DNA of 64,000 nucleotides, taken from Ptychodera flava. Taxonomy: Eukaryota > Hemichordata > Enteropneusta > Ptychoderidae. The stretch lies in NCBI RefSeq assembly GCF_041260155.1, contig NC_091943.1, forward strand, positions 21,390,283-21,454,282. Direction: 5' to 3'. The notes beneath the pieces are model-generated. The model made no database searches and was not told the origin of the DNA. It saw only the letters and a list, made by a program, of their open reading frames with translations. The first letter of the stretch is position 1. The number at the start of each line of letters is the position of its first letter. Positions 39,301-51,300 of this stretch are shown piece by piece. The position numbers and the translations under genes were made by a program.

Positions 39301-42300
39301 GGATTTTTTGTTAAAACTATGTTCCAAAATTATTGATTATGCTTAAAATTCAAGAGTAAATTGAATGAGAAGTCGATGTTCGGAGGTGCTAAAAATTGCA
39401 CACTTGTCAAGATAAAGTTATCAGCAACTAAGATGGTCTCATCATACCACCTGTCAGACATGCAAATTTCCTTTGTAACGAACATTAAAAAAAATCAATA
39501 CCCTTTCTTTTGCCAACACAGATGCAACTAATTCCTTAATTTCCTTGAAATATTGTGTATGGCTGTCAAAAATCTTTGTCGACAAAATTACAAAATTGCT
39601 ATCTCCTCCGCGGAAAAGGGGTTGATCTTCTCATTATTCACAGTGAGAAATCAGAAAATTATAATGATCAGAACTATGTTGCCAGAATTTTGAAATATGG
39701 ACCCAGTTGTTCTCTGTACAGAAGAAATTTGCTTCAGTTCAGTGAGTGATCTCCGTGTGTACAGATCATGGAGAATTGTGGGTAGCCTCACTTACTGTGA
39801 ACTAGTTGTTTGAAAATTGATATGAATTGCATTCAGGTCTGGTGAGATTTTCATGATTATGCAACCAGCAAACGATCAACAACTGCCCAGTGGTCAATAT
39901 GGGAAATAACTTATCGATGTGAATGGGTTGACCTCATACCTGTAAAAACCTGTTTTGAAACCATTAGCCCTGAGTATGCTTTCACAGTAAGCACAGGTGG
40001 ATCCTTTGCCCTTTGTTCCGCTGACATGGATGATTGACAAGTTATCGATGTCATCCAACTGCGAAAAAAAAGAGAAGAAAATCATTATTGCTTATTTAAA
40101 TTAACTTACTACAGGGGTCCATACATGTACATTCAGACTTTCAAGGATTTTTTCAGCAATTTTCAAGGACTTTTGCGATCCAAAATACCATTTTCTAAAT
40201 ATCATTTTTAAAATATACTGGTATCATTTTTACACATTACAATTCACTTTTACGATATCAAAACAGATTCTCATACCACTTTTAAAAATTGTGGGTAGAT
40301 TATTAATTTTTCAAGACTTTAAAGGACTAAATTTCATTTTCAAGCACTTTTCTGCGACTTTCCAGGATCGTGTTATATTCAATGACTTTAGATGGAATCT
40401 GGAATTTCTATTGTTTATATCCACAATCTCAATCCATGCTTTTCTCAAAGATTTTTACAGAAACTCCATTTCTTTTTCCTACTTTAGTTATTCATTGACT
40501 CTTACTTGCCAATATATGTGTGATCAGAGAACTTAGCTTCCTGTTAACCTTGTGTTTTTCTAGTCTTTGCCAAGATTTCACAAGTACACAAAATCATTGG
40601 CACATTCTACACATGGCTTTTGACGTGGCCAAACCAAGACATTCCCAAAATTAACACAAAAGTTGACAGTTCTGGAAAATGAATAACTTCTCTTTTTGTC
40701 TTTTTACACAAACCCAAGGTTTTGCCAGTTTCCCGCATATCAGAGTGACACTCACATGAAATTATAAGTATAGCATACCAGTATATTGATGGCGCAAATG
40801 CAGCAATCTGATTGGTTGAGACGTGAAAACAACCGCTGAATATTGGCAATATGCCACAGTTGACACACGCACTAGCTTTGGGCAAGAGGAAAAATCCTTT
40901 TTTGACATTCCATGACAGAATTTCAATACACTGTTTATATAATAGCAATAAATCACACCCAGCGCCTGTATACCACTAAGTTTTGACCAGTTCACTTCAT
41001 ATATGCACTCGCTATTGCTCGTGAATACATGTCATGAACTGCTCAAAACTGAGTGGTATACCGTCTCTGGGTGTGCTTTATTGTTTAAACATCAGAGTTG
41101 TGAATGTAAAATTTGATATTTTATAATGTGTATTACATAAAGATGATATAACATCTGTGTTGAATGTTGTACTGTACACAGCACTTTGAAGGAAGTTTAA
41201 TTGATGTAGTTGACCCATGCATGACAGACTCGATTGGTCTATAATAGTAATTTGTGCCGAGTATGACATCCATCAATATACACACCTGCACAAGAACAAG
41301 TACTGGAAAATAAACCATACTAAATATTCTTACACGCTGACAAACTGGAATGAAATTTGCAGTTTTAAAGAAGAAGCAGAGGTCATGATGAATTATCGGC
41401 ATCTGGACGCACACCGTAGCCCAACATGTTATTTCAACTGCATGACAAAAGTACTGAGCATTGTAAGATGTGAATTAGATCAGGGAAATGTAAAATAAAT
41501 AGAATGAATCGACAAATGGTAATAAAACTCTACAGTCTGTATTCTTTCTGATTGCCAGACGCTCGTAAATGCGCCAAGCCTTACTTTTAACATGTCGATT
41601 AAAAAAGAAGATTAATTCATTCAGTACAACTGACCCAAAATTATATTGAAAACAGCCTTCACAATTGAGAGACAGACTATGAGAGTCAAATTTAATCTCT
41701 GATTCATGTGTTTTGGAAAGGGAACCAGAAAAATGTCTATACAGGTAAGAAATTTCCAATTGCAGTGGGAAAAAGGCAGATGAATTCTACAATCAATTTT
41801 TTTGTTATTAGTGTAAACTGTGCCTGGGGTGAGATTTTCAGAACAATAAAAGTCCACCCAATCCTTTCAATTTATGAGCTGAATAGAAGCCAGTATGGAG
41901 GCATTTTAATTGACAAGAAACTGGTGTTCTGTTCGCCATCTTACTTCCTCAAAAACTCAATCTCCTTCAGTTTTATCGACATAGTCAAAACTATTAAAGA
42001 GTGGCTGCCATTTTGAATTTCCAATATTGGAGCATTCCCTCAAAGAACAAAATGGTTTTCAAATGAAGATTTTTCAGGAAACTTGTATTCACAATTTAAA
42101 GGCAGCTATCATTTAAAAGCTAAAATTTTATCCATGATGAAAGTTGATGCTTATTAATCATATTAATATTCACATATTTATTAATTTGTATCTTGGAATT
42201 AGCTAGAATCATAATTCACTTGGTAATGTTAACTTACTGAGGAAGCCTTTAATAAATATGATAATGTTACAGTGTAATAAAACGATGATTATAAAATTAT

Positions 42301-45300
42301 CTAATAATAATTGCACTGTGGAAAAAAATTGTTTTTACTACGGATATCAGGAATATTTTGTACACAGTTTAAATGTGTTTTTTCTCAAAGTTCACAGCTC
42401 AGTAATCAAAAAACTGATTAAATGTCTACTTCAATAGTATAGAGATTTTTGTATTTTACATGTCTAGTTTTTTTGACAAATGGTCAAAAATTGAGAAAAT
42501 TAGATCTCGGTTATTTTGTGGCTATCCATATGACAATATTGCATCACAGTACTGACAAATCTCATAGCTGTCTGTCACAAAACACTTTTTGTGCTAAATT
42601 CTGTGAACAAGAACTGTGGGAAGCCTTGGCTATTTCAATATGGAGAGACTCAAAAACACAAAATATTTTATGAGAGTGCAAAAAATTTATGGCACTGCAT
42701 ATATGTGTTGAAGTAGCAGTATAAAATAAACATATTTCACCCTTTTTCAAACTGCTGTAACTCAGACCCTAGGCTTTTTATGCCAGCCTCTTCAAATTTT
42801 TGAAAAAATTAACTTACAATGTGGTTAATAGGAGAGCGTACAGTATTTTTACGTGAAATGAACTACATTATATATTTTGAGTACTGTACAAGGTCCAAAA
42901 AAATACACTAGACAGCATTAACCAACAAAATCCCCTACTTTTGGCCCTGTTGAAAAACAGAAAAATACATCAGCTGCTATATCAGTAATATATAATTCAG
43001 TTCTAACAAGTTTTAAACTTTTATCCAGGAAGTTCTCACATAAGTTGCCTCAGTGGTAAGAATCATTCAAGAGAGACAATGACTTCAAACAGACCAGTCC
43101 AGATGAATTGTTCTTTCACAATAACATTGAATCACCGTTTATGTTTTGTGAGGGTACATTAACAAGTAATGAAATACTGAATTTGAAAAAGCATTTTGAC
43201 TGTCCATACACTGAGCTGTATTTCAGATTGTTTGAACAGCGAGAGTTGGAGCATGATCTGACATGTCTACTGCAATTGTTTCTTCTCAGTTGTTACACTT
43301 TTGACATGTCACCTAGGGAATTCTATATTGCGGTCTGAATTATATTCTGGTGATTTCACTATCTCCAAAAATCTTCCTGAATGGACCTGACAATTTGGGA
43401 AATAAGTTTGTCTGTCAAGTGGATACATCTCATACCAGTGGGCAGAAAGTGTAGTAAATTATTTTTTTTGATTCACTTTTGCAGTGTGATGTCTGTGCAC
43501 ACACTTGGGCATTGATTTAAAAGTTACCACATACATATACAAGTAAATTATGCCAACATTCACTATTTTCCTTGAACTTATACATCTGTACAATCCGGAA
43601 AAAAAAAATGAAAAGGATACTTGGAAGCGGATGTTTTGACTTTGATACTTGAAATACTTCTACTTTCCTTCACTTAAATACAGGAGTCTGCCTCTTGAAA
43701 TATTCATATCGAAAACGGGTTTTAAATCAGAATCATGTTTCAAAGTCTTCACTACCTTGTACCACATCACACCATATCATACATGTATACAGTGACACAT
43801 GCAGTGTACAAAGTCTAGCAAAATTTTCAAACTGTACTTATTTCACAAATATTATTATTATATAAATGCTTTCTGCATTTTGTGTAATCGCTGGAGTGTT
43901 GAATTGGTCTGACTATCTACCTATCTGTCCATAGAACTTTTTCTTAACATTTCTAACGGGTAAATTATGAAAGCAAAGGTATTTCAAACAGAAATGTCTG
44001 TATGTGGATTTCGTTCAGGTATTTCAAACAGAAATGTCTGTATGTGGATTTCGTTCAGCGATTATACGGACAGGTAAGAATGTAATCTGATGACCTGAGA
44101 AGCATATTATTAACACAAATTACAGGAAAAAATAGCCCAATCAAGTGAAAGATGGCAATTTTCTATCTTTTGGTATCTTACTTTTTGCAAAATTGTTTAA
44201 CTGTCACCTTGATTTTGTTCCCTATAAGTTCACGTAATTTCAGCATTTTCAACAATGCTCCTGTACCTTGTGTACAGCTCTGAGATCAAAGTCTATACAT
44301 CACAATAATCTGTTGGATGACACGAACTATTGTGAGGCCTGACATACCACACGCACGCAGCACTATGGAAGTCATGTTGCCTCGTTTGCCAGACCAACCT
44401 GCACTCTGTGCATGTTAAAATTACACTGTATGAATAACTCTTTTCTTGCTAAGTTCATATTTCACCATTGGGTCAAGTTTGTTCAAACCAGTGAAGCATA
44501 ATATGTCCCATTTGGTGCATTTTAACAAGAAATTTAACGTTTGAAGGCCCCTGAAATCACAGATAATGTAAACATGATTTTAATGGACTAAAGCTGTTGG
44601 AACAGACCAAGCCAAATGGGTACAATGACAAATAGTTTTGGCTGAATACTGCTTTTCACCCAGTTGACTGATGTGAAAGTGATACTGTCCGGCAGTAAAC
44701 GGGATACTCTTGGATTGATCTCCACATCAACATGTCAAATCATCCAGGTTTTGGTTGTTTTGACAAGCAGATTTTTAATATTTTTAAATTCTTTGTTGAA
44801 AATCAAACCCACTAATAGTGTCAAGTCAGTTGGCTAAACATGTAACATCCTGGAAATTGCAAATACCTAGTACATGTATTTGTAACAACTTGTTTTGAAT
44901 GTGAGTAGGGCCTACGTAACTCAACCCTTTGAGCACCAAAGTCAATTTTTGAAGCCTTTACAAAGTATACTCCAGTCAGTTTTTTTCAAATTTTTGCTAA
45001 AATTTGCTAAAAAAATGTACCCATGAAATGTGATGTCTATTTGCTTCAAAATTATCCAAAACAAATACAGAACTATCGGATAAAAATTGGTAAAATGTTG
45101 CACTAAAATTTTGGTGGAAAATTTACAGCACTCAGAGGGTTAAGCATCTGTCAACAAACACCCATCATATTGTATAGTATCATCATAGTGACATATTCCA
45201 GTACATCTGACACAAAAAAGTGTCATGGGAGATGAAAAATATACATTTCGTAGATACCAGATGGGTACAATGACAAAACTAGGGGAAGCGTTATTTAAAT

Positions 45301-48300
45301 TCCTGTCCTTTTGGCAAACATTCATGTCAGAATTTAGCATATTTATATAACTTTACACATGTGCAAACAAGGTCTATATCAGAATTTAGAATGTTTATGT
45401 AACTTTACACATATGTAAATAAGGTGTCCACACTTACAGTTATTCCCACCCTTTCTAGAAACTGTATGGTCTCAGGCAGACTCTTTTCGTTGCGACGTCC
45501 TCTGTCTCTACGAATTTTTTCAAGTACAGCAGCATTGGTTTGAAGAGTGTTCAGAACTCGCACCGCCTCCTGTTAATGTAAACACACAAACATGAACAAA
45601 TAAATAAATAAATGAATAATTTATTTCGACATGAAATAAGATCGCAAAATCCGCGATGTTCCTATCATCTATCATCTTTTGCAATTCAACTCTCTGTCGA
45701 CTTCCTAAAACAGAAATCTCCCCATTACCTCTTTCTGTACGCTCCGGGCAAGCTGGCTTAGCCAGCGGTACAGGTTGGAAGCACTGCGAAATATTCATTG
45801 CTATTAAGTCAAAGAATTTGACTTTGAATGTCGTTGCATAACTTGGAATGCATCCTTCACAATGTCACTGCACATGATGTTCACCTTAAAACTTACTCCT
45901 TGCAGTGGGCTCGACATTATCAACACCACAACACTTGGAAAACGCATGGAATGTCATTTGGCTTGCAACCACGGAACATAGCTTGAAACTGCAAATAGTG
46001 GACCAGACCAAAGTGTTTGTGATTTCTGTTGTACAGTGTGACACTGCACTGCATATAGCCAGGATGCGGGCGCAACAAAACCATCCATACATACACTCAG
46101 ACATGGGCGTCTTTGTGTACACCCAAGAGACTGACCACTGTAATATATTTCTCAAAAATACATTGATCACATTTTAAGACAAAAATGTTTACATAATTAC
46201 TTTTTACAGGATATATCATACATTGTACTTTAAATTTATTACACTAATGTCAAGTCAAAACAAACACACTTTGCTCTCTCTGGCAAAATTCATTGTGAAA
46301 AGCATAAAGAAAAGGAAACAAATCTTGTAACTGGAGTATTCTATTGTATCGAACCAGTACATCAATTCTGAATTTCTTGTTCACTTTTGTATGACACGTG
46401 TAAAAACCATTGTAAGCCTTTGACCTCAAGAAAATAATTTATGTATGGCTTTGTAATGATAGGCAGGTGGCCTAAGTTATCGAAATAAAGTTTGATATTT
46501 AGTTTATTTAGTTTATGTATTTCTCAATCCACAAGTCATCACTGAACAGTTGAACAATTTTAATGTGTACAGAATGAAAGCTTACGTATAAACAGAAATA
46601 TGAGACGTGTTTGATGCTAAATTTTAATACTTGTGAAATAGTTTCATCTAATAATAAATGAACTAATCCAAAAGCAACCATGAGAACTGGATGCACTAAC
46701 AATTCACATCTTCGTATCAGAAAAATTTGTTCCAGTCATGTCTTGACCAGATATGAAAAAGTATGACGTATGTACACTTTTCATCATTTCAGAAAATACT
46801 TTATACTTGTAAGTTCATCCTCATGTATCTACAAGCTTACTTTGCAAGCTATCGGACATGCAGTTTCACAGAAAAAAACATCATAATCGTAAGTGAGAGA
46901 ATTATAACAAAAGAATACATGTAGGTAAAATTCTTTGTTTTGTGTCTATCTTAAATTCTATGATTTTTTTAAAAAAAACCAACATGTAAATGATCCCCGC
47001 TTAATAAAACTTTAAACTAACTGTGAATACACTAGCGGTGCTGTGGCATATTGATCTAACCTGGGTCAAGGGTCATCGCCACTGATCTTTGGCAATTACA
47101 CCTGACCAGAGAGCGATTGACAATACTCGCTTGTATATTCAAAACTACCTTTAAGCCAATTTTACAAAGCCATTAGATATGCGGGCGGCCTCAGAAAATA
47201 TCGTTTCAGACAGAAAGACATACATTCAAAGATTTTTAATGATGATTTGAACAAATCTGCATTTGGGCACCTTTGGAATTTATGTACATGTATCAAATAT
47301 CAAAATCACCGGAACAGCTGATTTGTAAGAATTTCTGCATACCAGGCAAGTGGACAGACAATGACAGCTGATAGATAATGGACAGTAAACTCAATGTCAT
47401 TGACAGTGAAGTTGAGAAGAAAAATGACAAAATGACATCACTTTTGCCAAGCAATCCTCCGGGACCAGGAACAAATATTTTTATCTTGGCCTAACCTTAC
47501 ATAGATTATTGAAGCAATTGCAGTTACATTACTCATACTTACTGTCTGTTTGGAAATAATAAAATTTATATCTTTGTCATTAGTTTGAACAATTAATGTG
47601 CTAAAATTCCACATTTTCCAACATCTCTGTAGTATCGCTAAATGACATATTAAGGACAGAGGGAAGGTAAAAATTTGAACAGAGGGATAGGGAAGGTAAA
47701 AAAATATATATTGGTGAAAAAAGCAGGAAATTTCATCTTACAAAGAAGACACACTTGTTGCAAAGAACAGAAATGATAAAATTAATTTGATTTTCAAGCA
47801 AGAACTGTGTTTAAAAATTAATAAGTGTCAGAGTCTATCTCTGATTGGAAGATCGGTTTCTTGAGGACGGGTACAGCCAAATTTACAATTCAATTTCAAG
47901 GACGTCAGCCGTCTGCCTATTCTGGGTGTATGTCCTCTGAAACTAAAATTGTCGTTGAAAGTTATGTAACACCTATCTGCTCAGATGTATACATTGTACA
48001 TGAAGGTCAATAGGGGTAAATATAACAGTCATCACTGTTGCACAGCCTAGGTACCTGAAAGGAAGTCCAATAGTGAGTGGGAAAGAACTGTTATCATTGG
48101 TCAGCTTTCCCTTCTTGATACACACATAATTACTCTATACATATAACTGAAGCACCAAGTGCCAACTGGTGTTCACACTACATGCCTACACTACATTTCA
48201 TTAGATCACCATGCCCATGTGACTACAGCAAGCTGAAAGTTGAATGTATGTGTTGTATGAATACAAGGTTCAATTCTGACCGCATTTTATCGCTACTACC

Positions 48301-51300
48301 ACATTTAATTGTATATGTGGACCATCCTTTAGCTTACATGAATTATGGATTTATGTTAGTTTGTGCGTGAAAGCCAGAAATAGGAAGAGAATATGTGAAA
48401 ATAGAGACAGGACTTTATCTAAGGAAGGCACCATGTGTATTGCCCAATCATCAACTGCCAACAAAACATTTCCATCATGCATTGGACAATACAGGAATGA
48501 AAAAAACAAAACAAGAAAAGATTGAAGAAATAGCACTAACATAAAACAATGAAACATTCTGTTGATTGATGATAACCGGGCAATTAATGATTTACTGAAA
48601 CTATAAAAATTTGGATAAGTTCTTTTGTGTCACCTGACTAACGCGAATGTTCAGATCAGTGCCTCGTTGGTCATCTCGGGTCTTCGAGCGCTTCAGCGTG
48701 CCTTCCTTCTACAAAGACAGGGCAGGCAGAAATAAAATTACTGGTAAAGAAGCAGGTGATCATACAAACAGCCGGGAAGAGGATACGATGAAAACAGATT
48801 TGCAACAAAAATTGCATAAAGCAAATAAGGGGTGAAAATTAATTTGCTATTTCTACTTATCAAGAAAGCAATGTTTACATGTATACATGTAACAGTGCTG
48901 TATAATGGCTTCATTGAGCAGCATGAAGCTAATATTTGGTTAGAACACTTTGCACAAAATATCACTGATAGAAATTTTGCTCGTGTTCAACCAGAGGCTA
49001 GAACGTTAGTTCAAGTTACCATGAAGAAGAGAAACAGGACTGAGGAAATGTCAAGTGATGATAACTTAACCTTGTCACCCCCAATTCCCTGTATACAGGT
49101 CCACACTTACCATTGATAATAATGGGTTTGGACCAAACCATGGTGGTGAAAGGGTTAAAGGGTTACATGTACACTCTTGGACCCAAGTCTGGTACACTTG
49201 CACTGAACAAACAAAGTCAGGTGAGTCTCACGCTTCCGAAGTCTAAATATGGCATAAGGATATCGTTTGATGACAAGCCTAGCAGATTGTGTATGCTTCA
49301 TGTACACACGAAGTACAGTGTGGAAAGAACTTTGAATATGTAAAATGGCCCATCATACGTAAAGGACATCACAATAACATAGAGAAACCGGTCAGAATTT
49401 TTGACTAGCAAAGAAGATAGACCCCACTTCCCACCACATGACAGCTTGTCTTTCTTTGTCCCAACATAGAATGGCTAGCATTTGTTCCCTCACGTTTTCA
49501 TGATCCTGTTTTTAGTGAAGAGGCAAACGTCGTAACCATTTTGAAGTTTACACGATATATTTTTCTCCCATCCCAATCTCTATAATCCTGCAATTAATAT
49601 GACTTTAAGTTGCTGGGTCTATTCTCATTACACTTGTAAAGTGGTTGTACCTATAGAGGTCAGAGTTTTGATTGACAATATGAGAAACTTTCTGAAAGTG
49701 TATTTTGTATGCTCTTTCCTCTGGTACATAGTAAGAACAGTTAGGAAGGCTTTATTTTTCAGTTTGCTGATCACCATAGAATATACTAACATCCCCTATT
49801 TAACCGTTGATCAACTTCCATTTTTAGTGTGTAAATACTTTTGGTCTTGGTGAAAGACTTTCATGTTCAGTTGCACAGTGAATTAGTGGCACAGAAGATC
49901 ACTGAAAGTGGTAGATGTGATAATACTGATATACAAAAACCTTGGTACGAAAGGAGCAAACAAAGTGGCGCTATAGTAGGCATATCTGGTATTTTCTGCT
50001 CAGCAAGAACTTGCAGATGCCCACAATAAGTAACCTTAACCCAAGCTCGCGCAAGGTTAACAATTTCAGCTGTGACACTTGGTTCAAGGTCGGAATGTAC
50101 AGTTTTAAAATGTTACAAAGTGTGTATGAGTCACATTGTTTTATCAATAAATTTCAATTGACTGAAATCAAGTTTACATCAACCTTCTGTAAGAGACATA
50201 CATCATGTGCAGTTAATCTGTTCTGCCAAACTAAGAGATGTATGTGTTACGTACCTGTATATACACATGAAAACCTTTACTTCCTAGGATATACATAATT
50301 GTATACATACACAATTATATACACATATATATACATAAATATATCGATGCTAAGCAGAGCATTGTAAATAAACAAATTACCTCAAGTACAAAGTAATGAA
50401 ATCTAATGAAACTTAAGTAATAGCTTTCATTACTTTGTACACGGAAGTAATTTGTATATATATATATGTATGTATACACACACAAACATACATGTATATA
50501 TATATTATGTTTCAGTTTTAGTGTTGTATCATAAATGCATAAATACTTAAGAATTGTATATAAATACATGAATACACTCTTATATTTATTGTCTTTCTTT
50601 CTACCTCCTGTTTGAATTACACAGTAAAATACTAAGTTAACAGAAATTGACCTGAAAATGACCTTGCAGCATGACAACACAACAGCCTCAGCTTCGGATA
50701 AAAGGACACAACTGAAGTTGTATATTTTTAATTTCGGAAGTTATTACACACATGGCATTGTTTCATTGTAAGAGGCGCGTTTCGATTCATGTCTTCACGA
50801 AGACCGGATAAATCATAACGGTTACATAATCTCATTGTAGAGAGAGATTGTTTTACATTCAAAAATGCAAGGTAACAGTGAGTCGCCATCATTAACCGGT
50901 CTTTAAAGTTTAACCTATCATTTGACCTCCACAACAAAAGACAATCTTATAAAGACTGCGACTGGTACAGCACAGATGAAACCACATGACTATTTTGTTC
51001 TGTCGATGACAATTGTCTAACCAATGTAGAAAGTGTCGAGAGGGCGACACGTGGAAGGTGAAGTAGGCCGCGCCGAATGACTCACTGTACATTCACAAAA
51101 GTCCACTCAACTCAGAGACTCACATACCGGTGAGACGCCGGTGTGTTTGGAAGCTGAGTATGAAAATGACAAGCTTGTTACCCTCTACCATTAATATTGA
51201 AAACAACTTACAAAAAATACTCTAATAAGGATCAATAATCCTATAAATGACACACACTGAAATCGACACTTACTTCGTAGTTTGTCTTCGACACGACTTC

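Larger units (their letters stand above)
45570..51273. other. FPGS: FPGS intron 1
   Basis: 5.7 kb, AT-rich. Apart from the cassette-exon candidate and the hairpin at 50,373, nothing is assigned. Confidence 0.5.
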
